From contig CANCAO010000135.1 in NCBI GenBank assembly GCA_947374105.1, positions 1 to 5,535 of the forward strand: a DNA stretch of 5,535 bases. The letters are read 5' to 3'. The DNA comes from Comamonadaceae bacterium (GTDB lineage Bacteria > Pseudomonadota > Gammaproteobacteria > Burkholderiales > Burkholderiaceae_C). The notes beneath the pieces are model-generated. The model was not told the origin of the DNA and searched no databases. It was given only the letters and a program-made list of their open reading frames with translations. Below are positions 1 to 5,535 of the stretch, piece by piece (positions within the stretch are counted from its first letter, which is position 1; each line of letters starts with the position of its first letter). Position numbers and translations under genes: made by a program.

Positions 1-1719
1 GTCTTGCAGGGCCGACACATTGACCTGGTGGTAGTGCATGGCGTGCAGGGTGGCGGCGGTGGGTGAGGGCACCCAGGCGGTGTTGGCACCGGCCAGGGGG
101 TGCACTACTTTTTGCTGCATCATCGCGGCCATCAGGTCGGGCATGGCCCACATGCCTTTGCCGATTTGGGCGCGGCCTTTGAGGCCACAGGCCAAGCCGA
201 CTTGCACGTTGCTGGTCTCATACGCGGCAATCCAGTCTGTGCCCTTCATGGCGGCTTTGCGGATCATGGGGCCCGCGTGCATGGCGGTGTGCATTTCGTC
301 GCCGGTGCGGTCCAGGAAGCCGGTGTTGATGAAGGCCACACGGCTCTTGGCGGCGGCAATACAGGCCTTGAGGTTCACGCTGGTGCGGCGCTCTTCGTCC
401 ATGATGCCGAGCTTGACGGTGTTCTCGGGCAAGCCCAGCAGTGTCTCCACCCGTGCAAACAACTCAGATGCAAACGCCACTTCAGCCGGGCCGTGCATTT
501 TGGGTTTGACGATGTAGATCGAGCCGGTGCGCGAGTTTCGAATGCCATTGCTGGTCAGGCCTTGCAAGTCATGCAGCGCTATGGCTGTGGTGACGACGGC
601 GTCCAGAATGCCTTCAAAAATTTCAGAACCGTCGCCACACAAAATGGCGGGGTTGGTCATCAGGTGGCCGACGTTGCGCAGGAACAGCAGCGAGCGGCCA
701 TGCAGCTTGATTTCTTCACCGGCCACACCGGTGTAAACGCGGTCGGCGTTGAGGCGGCGCGTGAGGGTCTTGCCGCCCTTGCTCAGGGTTTCGACCAGCG
801 TGCCTTTGAGGATGCCCAGCCAGTTGTCATAGGCCAGCACTTTGTCGTCCGCATCGACCACGGTGACCGAGTCTTCCAGGTCGAGGATGGTAGACAGGGC
901 CGCTTCGATCAGCAAGTCGCTCACGCCTGCAGCATCGCTTTGGCCGATGGTGGTGCTGCGGTCGATTTGGATCTCGATGTGGATGCCGTTGTTGCGCAAG
1001 AGGATGGCGCTCGGGGCTGCCGATCCGCCTTGGTAACCGATGAATTTGTTGATATCCGCCAAGCCACTGGTCTTGCCGTTTTTCAGCGTCACCACCAGCT
1101 TGCCGCCTTGCACGGTGTAGGCGCTGGAGCCGACGTGGGAGCCGCTGGCCAAGGGGGCCACGCGGTCGAGCACGTTGCGGGCGTACTCAATGACTTTAGC
1201 GCCGCGCAGCGGGTTGTAGGCCTTGCCATCCGCGCTGAGCTTGGTCGCACCCTTGGTTTCGGGCAACACGTCAGTGCCGTACAGCGCGTCGTACAGCGAA
1301 CCCCAGCGCGCGTTGGCGGCGTTCAGCGCGTAGCGGGCGTTCAGGATGGGCACGACCAGTTGCGGGCCAGCTTGCACGGCGAGTTCAGCGTCCACATTGG
1401 CGGTGTCGCTGGCCACGGAGGCGGGCACGGGCACGAGGTAGCCGATCTTGGTGAGGAAGGCGCGGTAGGCCTTCATGCTCTTGATGGGGCCGGGGTTGGC
1501 CTTGTGCCAAGCGTCCAAGTCGAGCTGCATGCGGTCGCGCTCGGCCAGCAGAGCGGTGTTTTTAGCACCCAGTTCGTGGGCAATGGCGTCAAAGCCTTTC
1601 CAGAAACCGGCGCTGGTGACGCCCGTGCCGGGCAGCACTTTGTCTTCGATGAAGCGGTACAGGTTGGTGGCGACTTGCAGGCGGTGGGCTTTAGTGCGGG
1701 GTGTGGTGGTGTTGGTCAT
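1..1719 (-). CDS. glcB: Malate synthase G, C-terminus cut by window edge
   Basis: Malate synthase G condenses glyoxylate with acetyl-CoA to malate in the cytoplasm (glyoxylate bypass and glycolate/glyoxylate assimilation; Mg2+-dependent). The frame is open for 573 codons from the ATG at 1719-1717 to the window edge. The family is about 720-740 residues, so roughly 150 C-terminal residues are missing, including the region holding the catalytic base Asp (about 631 in the E. coli enzyme, from memory). Visible family blocks are RNVGHLMTN (Arg348, matching catalytic Arg338 of E. coli), [29 protein letters not shown] (Glu442) and FLDRTGDE (Asp470), then [15 protein letters not shown] near residues 552-566. 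The Glu442-Asp470 spacing of 28 equals that of the E. coli Mg2+ ligands Glu427 and Asp455. No stop or frameshift is seen. The ribosome site is weak (GGA 11 nt before ATG). The gene follows the dehalogenase by 44 bp and probably shares its transcript. The identification is very secure. Confidence 0.97.
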   Translation of the reverse strand, partial: MTNTTTPRTKAHRLQVATNLYRFIEDKVLPGTGVTSAGFWKGFDAIAHELGAKNTALLAERDRMQLDLDAWHKANPGPIKSMKAYRAFLTKIGYLVPVPASVASDTANVDAELAVQAGPQLVVPILNARYALNAANARWGSLYDALYGTDVLPETKGATKLSADGKAYNPLRGAKVIEYARNVLDRVAPLASGSHVGSSAYTVQGGKLVVTLKNGKTSGLADINKFIGYQGGSAAPSAILLRNNGIHIEIQIDRSTTIGQSDAAGVSDLLIEAALSTILDLEDSVTVVDADDKVLAYDNWLGILKGTLVETLSKGGKTLTRRLNADRVYTGVAGEEIKLHGRSLLFLRNVGHLMTNPAILCGDGSEIFEGILDAVVTTAIALHDLQGLTSNGIRNSRTGSIYIVKPKMHGPAEVAFASELFARVETLLGLPENTVKLGIMDEERRTSVNLKACIAAAKSRVAFINTGFLDRTGDEMHTAMHAGPMIRKAAMKGTDWIAAYETSNVQVGLACGLKGRAQIGKGMWAMPDLMAAMMQQKVVHPLAGANTAWVPSPTAATLHAMHYHQVNVSALQD

Positions 1720-1745
1720 GTTTAACTTAGTCCAGGGCTATAAAA

Positions 1746-1781
1746 ATTCAAAAAAGAGAAAACTTAAACGGATTCAAAAAA
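1746..1781. repeat. Direct repeat of ATTCAAAAAA around the dehalogenase stop
   Basis: The 10-mer ATTCAAAAAA (minus strand TTTTTTGAAT) occurs at 1746-1755, in the dehalogenase-glcB gap, and at 1772-1781, in the last codons of the dehalogenase, 26 nt apart. The gap is strongly pyrimidine-rich on the transcribed (minus) sense, with long T-runs and a TATAGC hexamer at 1742-1737. It might hold a weak internal promoter or be an unstructured leader for glcB. No matching -35 hexamer was found. Confidence 0.4.
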
Positions 1782-2474
1782 CCCGAGCACGTCGGTCAGC
1801 GTGCTGCCTGTGCGGGTGGGCTGCGTGCCCAGTTCTTCAAAAGGCAGCTGGTAGCGGTTCACCCATAGGGTCTGATAGCCGTACCAGGTGGCGGCCAGGG
1901 CGTCCCAGCTGTTGCAACTCACAAAGGCGATCTGATGGGCTTTCAAACCGGTGGCCTGCTCGCCCAGGGCATAGGCCTCGGGGTCGGTTTTGTACTTGCG
2001 CACGGCATCCACGCTGATGACGTGGTCCAGCAGACCCTCCAACCCTGCGCTGCGCACGGCAATGCCCAGCATGTCTGGGTCACCGTTGGACAGGATGCCG
2101 GTCACAATGCCACGGTTTTTCAGCGCTTGCAGCACCGCCTTGTTCTCAGGAAAAGCGCTCAGGTGACGGTACTGGTTCATGAGCTGCGCTTCATGCTCGG
2201 GGCTCAGCACCAGTTTGAGGCGCTTGCAGGCGTAGCGCAGGCCAGCGCGGGTGAGCTCCCAAAACGGCTGGTAGTGCGCGCCATGGTTGCTGGTGGTGAC
2301 CAGCCGGGTGTATTCGATTTGCTTGTCGCGCCACAGCACGCTCAAGGCGCTGCCCTGGCCGGGAAAGAGCTGCTCGGCCAGCAGGCCCACGCTGTACACG
2401 TCCAGCAGCGTACCGTAGGCGTCGAAAAGCACGGCCTGCGGGTGTTGGGCGAGCTGTGAGCGGATTTTTTCCAT
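1764..2474 (-). CDS. Type II haloacid dehalogenase (L-2-haloacid dehalogenase family)
   Basis: Cytoplasmic HAD-superfamily hydrolase of 236 residues, normal for type II dehalogenases, which convert L-2-haloacids to 2-hydroxyacids (for example haloacetate to glycolate) through an aspartyl ester. Every essential residue recalled from L-DEX YL has a counterpart at consistent offsets: nucleophile Asp18 and Thr22 in FDAYGTLLDV, Arg49 in LWRDKQIEYTRL, Ser129-Asn130 in ILSNGDPDML, Lys162 and Tyr168 in RKYKTDPEAY, and Ser186, Asn188 and Asp191 in FVSCNSWDA. The C-terminal WVNR is also typical. This supports dehalogenase chemistry rather than a generic HAD phosphatase, although the natural substrate is unproven. 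The ATG at 2474-2472 is the first good start and sits just before the conserved core; its ribosome site is weak (AGAG). It is the first gene of a probable two-gene unit with glcB, transcribed from the AT-rich region upstream. The TAA stop lies at 1766-1764. Confidence 0.93.
   Translation of the reverse strand: MEKIRSQLAQHPQAVLFDAYGTLLDVYSVGLLAEQLFPGQGSALSVLWRDKQIEYTRLVTTSNHGAHYQPFWELTRAGLRYACKRLKLVLSPEHEAQLMNQYRHLSAFPENKAVLQALKNRGIVTGILSNGDPDMLGIAVRSAGLEGLLDHVISVDAVRKYKTDPEAYALGEQATGLKAHQIAFVSCNSWDALAATWYGYQTLWVNRYQLPFEELGTQPTRTGSTLTDVLGFFESV
1776..1805 (-). terminator. Terminator-like hairpin plus T-run inside the dehalogenase 3' end
   Basis: Read on the minus strand, AGCACG (1805-1800) and CGTGCT (1791-1786) form a 6-bp stem around an 8-nt loop, followed by CGGG and then six T (1781-1776). 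This has the shape of an intrinsic terminator, but the stem is short, four bases separate it from the T-run, and it lies before the dehalogenase stop codon at 1766. It could be a weak attenuator between dehalogenase and glcB. Chance occurrence in coding sequence is at least as likely. Confidence 0.22.
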
Positions 2475-2480
2475 CCCGCT

Positions 2481-2553
2481 ACTCTATTTGATACTTTAAT
2501 AATGATTAATAGTGTAAATATTAATTTATTAAGTACAAAAAGTATGTAATCTT
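2481..2553 (-). promoter_or_regulatory. AT-rich control region upstream of the dehalogenase-glcB unit
   Basis: Only 12 of 73 bases are G or C, in sharp contrast with the GC-rich genes on both sides. On the minus strand there are several sigma70-like hexamers, including TTTACA at 2518-2513 (5/6 to the -35 consensus) with TATCAA 19 nt downstream, and TTGTAC with TACACT at a 16-nt spacing. None is a clear winner. An imperfect inverted repeat, TACTTTAATAA (2492-2502) against TTATTAAGTA (2526-2535), encloses two palindromic ATTAAT boxes (2505-2510 and 2520-2525). The position directly upstream of the dehalogenase start suggests promoter plus operator; the regulator is unknown and is not encoded in this window. 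Confidence 0.5.
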
Positions 2554-2597
2554 ATCGTGAGCCATCTTCCATCGTGACAGTTGGACTGAAGATCGTG
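2554..2597 (-). repeat. Three CACGAT repeats upstream of the AT-rich island
   Basis: Minus-strand CACGAT (plus-strand ATCGTG) occurs at 2554-2559, 2571-2576 and 2592-2597, with start-to-start spacings of 17 and 21 bases. Two copies extend to TCACGAT. Between the second and third copies lies a small hairpin, CAGT-TGG-ACTG (2578-2588). The repeats sit between the Bug gene stop and the AT-rich promoter island, so they may be activator or repressor half-sites. The hairpin is too weak and lacks a T-run to be called a terminator for the Bug gene. Confidence 0.35.
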
Positions 2598-2623
2598 CCA
2601 AGACATGAACGAGATGTGCGTGT

Positions 2624-3616
2624 TTAGTCGGCGTACACGCCTGCAGAGCGGATCACCGGACCCCATTTTTGGATTTCCGATTGGAGCCAGCTTCTCAGGC
2701 CCTCAGGGGTTTGTTTGGCGTCTGGCACGATCTCGGCACCGAGATCGATCATGCGGTTTGCAAAGGTCGGATCTTTCAGCGCCGTGCGCAAGGCTGCGTT
2801 GAATTTCTCGACCACGGCGATGGGCGTGCCTTTAGGCGCATAAACACCGTGCCAGACGATCACCTCAAAGTCTTTGAGACCGCCCTCACTCAGGGTGGGT
2901 GCGTCCGGCAGCGCGCGGATGCGTTCTTTGGTGGTTACACCAAAAAGTTTGACGGTGCCCGCCTTGATGTGTTGCGTGGTTTGTGTGGTCTGGTCGCATA
3001 GCAAATCCACCTGACCACCCAGCAACGCATTGAGCGCCGGTGCGGTGCCTGAGAAGGGCACAGTGGTCACATCAGCGCCCAGTGCCTTTTGAAACAACAT
3101 GCCGCACAGGTGAGACACGGCACCCAGACCCGCATTCGCGAGGTTGATTTTGCTCGCATTGGCTTTGACGTAAACCATGAGTTCTTGCAGATTTTTGGCA
3201 GGCAAGTCTTTGCGGCCCAGCAGCGTCATGGGCACATCCACGACTTGGCCTACATATTCAAAGTCAGTCAAAGGGTTAAACGCCAGCTTGCGGTACAGCG
3301 CAGGCGCGGTGGACATGCCGTTGTGGTGAATCAAAAATGTGTAGCCATCGGGCGCGGCTTTGGCGACATAGCTCGCAGCCAGTGTGCCACCTGCGCCCAG
3401 CTTGTTTTCGACCAACACGGTTTGCCCCAGGGGCTTGCTCATGGCGGCGGCCAAGGTGCGGGCCACGATGTCGGTGGGGCCACCGGCGGCAAAGGGAACG
3501 ATCAGGCTGATCGGCTTGGCGGGGTAGGTCTGGGCAATGGCGCTGCTGGCACCTAACACCATGACCATGCTGGCCGTTAGAGTGATAAAGCCAATGAGAC
3601 GGCGGTGATGGCGCAT
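2624..3616 (-). CDS. Bug-family (TctC-type) periplasmic substrate-binding protein
   Basis: A 330-residue extracytoplasmic solute receptor of the tripartite tricarboxylate transporter/Bug family, usual length for the family, expected to bind a small carboxylate or related solute in the periplasm. The signal peptide is clear: basic MRHHRR, a hydrophobic stretch to about residue 23, and a likely cut after AIA (Ala28/Gln29). The mature start TYPAKPI and the block IVPFAAGGPTDIVAR (residues 39-53, with Asp49 at the usual ligand-contact position) are diagnostic, as are ENKLGAGGTLAASYVAKA, PDGYTFLI and the later NALLGGQVDLL. The start is supported by AAGGA at 3630-3626, 9 nt before the ATG. No TctA/TctB membrane genes are present, which is common for orphan Bug receptors in Burkholderiales. 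It diverges from the sigma factor gene and probably has its own promoter. The ligand cannot be predicted. Confidence 0.95.
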   Translation of the reverse strand: MRHHRRLIGFITLTASMVMVLGASSAIAQTYPAKPISLIVPFAAGGPTDIVARTLAAAMSKPLGQTVLVENKLGAGGTLAASYVAKAAPDGYTFLIHHNGMSTAPALYRKLAFNPLTDFEYVGQVVDVPMTLLGRKDLPAKNLQELMVYVKANASKINLANAGLGAVSHLCGMLFQKALGADVTTVPFSGTAPALNALLGGQVDLLCDQTTQTTQHIKAGTVKLFGVTTKERIRALPDAPTLSEGGLKDFEVIVWHGVYAPKGTPIAVVEKFNAALRTALKDPTFANRMIDLGAEIVPDAKQTPEGLRSWLQSEIQKWGPVIRSAGVYAD

Positions 3617-3636
3617 GGTCGATGATCCTTAGGGTG

Positions 3637-3665
3637 AATAAAAGAAAGCTCGAATCCTCTAGCAA
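3637..3665 (-). promoter_or_regulatory. Candidate sigma70 promoter of the Bug receptor gene
   Basis: On the minus strand, TTGCTA (3665-3660, 4/6 to TTGACA) is separated by 17 bases from TTTATT (3642-3637, 4/6 to TATAAT). Transcription would start near 3630, leaving a very short leader that still just includes the AAGGA ribosome site. Spacing and position are good but both hexamers are only moderate matches. Confidence 0.33.
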
Positions 3666-3706
3666 GCGCGTACAAAACACATGGGGATTTACCCTTTGAT
3701 TTGCAT

Positions 3707-3736
3707 TTGAAGCGCGGGGTTGGAGGTCATTACACT
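3707..3736 (+). promoter_or_regulatory. Weak candidate promoter before the ECF sigma gene
   Basis: TTGAAG (3707-3712) and TACACT (3731-3736) each match the sigma70 consensus at 4/6, with an 18-base spacer. The start site would fall near 3743, giving an almost leaderless message. The shared region 3617-3746 carries both this gene's and the divergent Bug gene's control signals. No convincing GGAAC-type ECF autoregulatory promoter was found, although GGAAC itself occurs at 3738-3742. Confidence 0.2.
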
Positions 3737-3746
3737 TGGAACTACG

Positions 3747-4340
3747 ATGAACACTATCCCCCCGGTTTCTTTTGCGCAGCAGTTGACCGAGTTGCGCACT
3801 TACATGCTGAAGTTCGCACGGCTTCAGTTGCGCAATGAGGCTTGGGCCGAAGACGCTGTGTCTGAAACTGTGCTTGCAGCCCTGGCTAAGCCGCAGTCGT
3901 TCAGCCAGCGCTCTCAGCTCAAGACCTGGTTGGTCGGTATCCTCAAACACAAGATCATTGATGCGCTGCGCCTGCATGGCCGAGAGGTCAGCTCGTCCCC
4001 CGCCGATGACGATGAGGGCGACTTGCTGGACACTCTGTCCTTCAAGCCCGATGGGCACTTTGTGCAAGCACCGGCCGACTGGGGCAACCCCGAGCAAGAG
4101 TTAGGCAGTCGGCAATTCTTTGAAGTGCTGGAAGCTTGTGCTGATAAATTACCCGCAATGCAGGCACGTTTGTTCTTGATGCGGGAGTGGTTGGAGTTGT
4201 CGAGCGAAGAAGTTTGTAAGGAATTGACGCTCACGCCGACCAACTTGTATGTGCAGCTTCACCGTGCGCGCTTGCGTTTGCGTGAGTGCCTGGAGTTGAA
4301 CTGGTTTGCCAACCCCGCTGCTCAAGCGACAAGTTTATGA
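3747..4340 (+). CDS. ECF-type RNA polymerase sigma factor
   Basis: A 197-residue extracytoplasmic-function sigma factor that directs RNA polymerase to a dedicated promoter set. Region 2 spans about residues 9-80, with the core-binding segment EAWAEDAVSETVLAAL (31-46) and the -10 recognition helix around LKTWLVGILKHKIIDALR (58-75). An acidic linker follows (DDDEGD, 87-92). Region 4 spans about 124-187, ending in the helix-turn-helix LSSEEVCKELTLTPTNLYVQ and HRARLRLRECL. The linker block PADWGNPEQEL and the overall pattern resemble the sigma group I recall as TIGR02943; that assignment is from memory. I chose the ATG at 3747, with GGA six nt upstream, over an in-frame TTG at 3720 that would add nine unconserved-looking residues. 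It overlaps the anti-sigma gene by four bases, so the two are co-translated. Targets and inducing signal are unknown. Confidence 0.93.
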   Translation: MNTIPPVSFAQQLTELRTYMLKFARLQLRNEAWAEDAVSETVLAALAKPQSFSQRSQLKTWLVGILKHKIIDALRLHGREVSSSPADDDEGDLLDTLSFKPDGHFVQAPADWGNPEQELGSRQFFEVLEACADKLPAMQARLFLMREWLELSSEEVCKELTLTPTNLYVQLHRARLRLRECLELNWFANPAAQATSL

Positions 4341-4546
4341 AATCATCTCTGCCGTTCATGCGCAGTTGCAAAGAGGCTTCTGCCCTGCTGATAGCTCGTG
4401 AAGATCAGACCCTGCCATTGCGGGAGAGTCTGGCCTTGCGCCTGCATTTAGCCATTTGCGCCGCCTGCCCGCGCTTTGAGCGGCAGTTGCTCACCCTGCG
4501 CAATGCTATGAAGCAGTGGCGCAACTATGCGGGCGATGACAAGTGA
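4337..4546 (+). CDS. Small soluble zinc-binding anti-sigma factor (ZAS/zf-HC2 type)
   Basis: A 69-residue protein whose ATG overlaps the sigma stop as ATGA, a sign of translational coupling; no separate ribosome site is visible. It carries Cys11 followed by His37-x3-Cys41-x2-Cys44, the zinc site of ZAS-domain anti-sigma factors, which hold their partner sigma inactive until a signal releases it. The core reads MRSCKEAS and later LRLHLAICAACPRFERQL. There is no transmembrane segment and no C-terminal sensor domain, so it is expected to be cytoplasmic, and the thiols themselves are the most likely sensing element (inference). A longer in-frame reading from a GTG at 4286 inside the sigma gene is unlikely because it adds 17 unrelated residues. 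A purely structural zinc protein is possible, but the pairing with an ECF sigma makes anti-sigma the best call. Confidence 0.85.
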   Translation: MKSSLPFMRSCKEASALLIAREDQTLPLRESLALRLHLAICAACPRFERQLLTLRNAMKQWRNYAGDDK

Positions 4547-4558
4547 GCATTTGAGGGC

Positions 4559-5535
4559 TTAAGCGAGGAAGTGCGAAAGAGTTGTCGCCTCGGTCATGCC
4601 CCATACGCGTTTGATCACTGTGCGCATTTCAGCCTCAGTCGCCCCTTCGTGGTAGCGCGCCAAGCGGGTGGCCTTGTCTTGTAGCTCTTGGCGTGAGAGC
4701 GTGTTGCCGGGGTCACCTTTAGGTTCATCGACGCGGCCGTGCAAGACGCGTCCGTCCATCGTTTCAACCCGCACTTTGCCAATCCATTGCACGGGGTAAG
4801 CGGTATCGACTTCCACGTCCAGCTCCATCACCACCTTGTTGTGGAAATCAACCACCTCGGGGCTCTTAAAGCTGGCGTCAAACTCGGTTAAACCGGCATG
4901 GTTCAGCACCGCCACCAGACCCAGTACTGTGCCCATGGAGAACTTGCTTTGGTGCACGGTTTGCGGGTCGGTCACCGGGCCCAGCACGTCAATCGCACCT
5001 TGGTGCACCAGCGCAGTGACGCGCTTAACGTCGGCCGCGTGCAGGCCGTGTGTGTGCATCACCTGTTGCAGTGCGTCCGCCGCTGGGTGGGTGTGGCGGC
5101 ATGAGGCGTGGAACTTGAACGAGGTCTCGGCCAACGCCCAGCGCATGCCCAGGCCATCGACGAGTTTGCGCGGGTCGGCGTCGCTGGACATGCCAGCGGC
5201 CATGCCTTGTGGGCCTTCCAAAATGCGTCGTGCGCCGGTAAAGCCACCCTGAGCCAGATAGGCGGCGGTCAGGCCCGCGCCTGCGGCATGCGCGGTGTGC
5301 AGTTGTTTGGAGTCCGCCGCGTCGCGCAAGAACTCCCAGAGACCGCCGGACTGCGTGCCCGCCGAGCCAAAGGCGTGCAACATTTGCTCGGGCGTTAAAC
5401 GCAGCAAATGGCCGACTGCGGCGGCAGCGGCCAGCGTGCCTGCCGTGCCGGTGGTGTGGAAGATTTTGTAGTGCGATCGGCCTAAAAATTCCCCCACCCG
5501 AATGCCCACCTCGTAGCCCGCCACGCTGGCGGTGA
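4559..5535 (-). CDS. MmgE/PrpD family protein, N-terminus cut by window edge
   Basis: 324 C-terminal residues of an MmgE/PrpD protein, a family of about 450 residues that includes 2-methylcitrate dehydratase (PrpD), cis-aconitate decarboxylase and imidodisuccinate epimerase. The frame stays open to the right edge and reads TASVAGYEVGIRVGEF there, so the GTG at 5524 is an internal Val codon and the true start lies outside. Family marks are FHTTGTAGTLAAAAAVG (conserved His at 5456-5458), an Ala/Gly-rich helical region, GPQG, and the block KFHASCRHTHPAADAL with the conserved Lys at 5114-5116, near the usual active site. The C-terminal part has the KVRVETMDGRVLHGRVDEPKG pattern common in this family. 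The TAA stop is at 4561-4559, only 12 bases from the convergent anti-sigma gene. Substrate is undetermined; betaproteobacteria carry many PrpD paralogues of unknown function, and true methylcitrate dehydratase is not favoured without prpB/prpC nearby. Confidence 0.93.
   Translation of the reverse strand, partial: TASVAGYEVGIRVGEFLGRSHYKIFHTTGTAGTLAAAAAVGHLLRLTPEQMLHAFGSAGTQSGGLWEFLRDAADSKQLHTAHAAGAGLTAAYLAQGGFTGARRILEGPQGMAAGMSSDADPRKLVDGLGMRWALAETSFKFHASCRHTHPAADALQQVMHTHGLHAADVKRVTALVHQGAIDVLGPVTDPQTVHQSKFSMGTVLGLVAVLNHAGLTEFDASFKSPEVVDFHNKVVMELDVEVDTAYPVQWIGKVRVETMDGRVLHGRVDEPKGDPGNTLSRQELQDKATRLARYHEGATEAEMRTVIKRVWGMTEATTLSHFLA

Noticed and set aside
100..1725. A 541-codon open frame on the plus strand.
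   Set aside because: It is exactly codon-aligned antisense to malate synthase G, whose 573-codon minus frame matches the family motif by motif. The antisense frame is open because the GC-rich gene avoids TTA, CTA and TCA codons.
1935..2459. A 174-codon plus-strand open frame.
   Set aside because: It is antisense to the dehalogenase, which has all its catalytic residues in the minus frame.
3276..4097. A 273-codon minus-strand open frame crossing the sigma gene and the Bug gene start.
   Set aside because: It is an out-of-frame reading of the Bug gene 5' end and an antisense reading of the sigma gene. It has Arg/His/Cys-rich composition and would cover the whole divergent promoter region.
4286..4336. 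Upstream GTG start that would lengthen the anti-sigma factor by 17 residues.
   Set aside because: The extra residues come from an alternative frame of the sigma gene. The ATGA overlap at 4337 is the standard coupled start and places Cys11 at the usual distance from the N-terminus.
4564..4592. CGAGG/CCTCG inverted repeat just past the anti-sigma gene as a possible terminator.
   Set aside because: The stem is only 5 bp with a 19-base loop, has no T-run after it, and lies inside the PrpD coding sequence.
1..5535. Mobile element, CRISPR array, toxin-antitoxin or phage gene.
   Set aside because: No transposase, integrase, spaced-repeat array, terminal inverted repeats or tRNA attachment site could be recognised. 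All substantial coding regions are accounted for by metabolic, transport or sigma/anti-sigma genes.

Overview
The window looks like chromosomal DNA of a betaproteobacterium, most likely Burkholderiales and probably Comamonadaceae (Rhodoferax/Polaromonas/Acidovorax-like). The basis is the high GC content, the codon usage, a Bug-type (TctC) solute receptor, an MmgE/PrpD protein, malate synthase G and the style of the ECF sigma/anti-sigma pair. This placement is inference from protein character, since no rRNA or other marker gene is present. Coding density is very high. There is no tRNA, rRNA, CRISPR array, IS element or integrase, and no non-coding stretch exceeds about 150 bases.

Layout, left to right. 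(1) 1-1719, minus: malate synthase G (glcB), cut by the left edge so that the C-terminus is missing. (2) 1764-2474, minus: a type II haloacid dehalogenase with the full set of L-2-haloacid dehalogenase catalytic residues. It lies 44 bp upstream of glcB in the same direction, so the two probably form a transcription unit. (3) 2475-2623: a 149-bp intergenic region with a very AT-rich island (12 G/C in 73 bases), nested inverted repeats and three copies of CACGAT. It is the likely control region of the dehalogenase-glcB unit. (4) 2624-3616, minus: a secreted Bug-family substrate-binding protein. (5) 3617-3746: a divergent promoter region. (6) 3747-4340 and 4337-4546, plus: an ECF sigma factor and, overlapping it by ATGA, a 69-residue zinc-binding anti-sigma factor. 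(7) 4559-5535, minus: the C-terminal part of an MmgE/PrpD-family protein, cut by the right edge.

How they may work together. Haloacetate dehalogenation would give glycolate, which after oxidation to glyoxylate is the substrate of malate synthase G, so the dehalogenase-glcB pair makes metabolic sense as a C2-acid route. The Bug receptor and the PrpD-family enzyme suggest uptake and turnover of an organic acid, but neither ligand nor substrate can be read from sequence. The sigma/anti-sigma pair is inserted antisense between them and is probably an independent stress-response module, although local control of the divergent Bug gene is possible.

I do not see a clearly novel system. The most interesting points are the dehalogenase-malate synthase linkage, the compact soluble anti-sigma factor, the embedded sigma cassette and the AT-rich control region.
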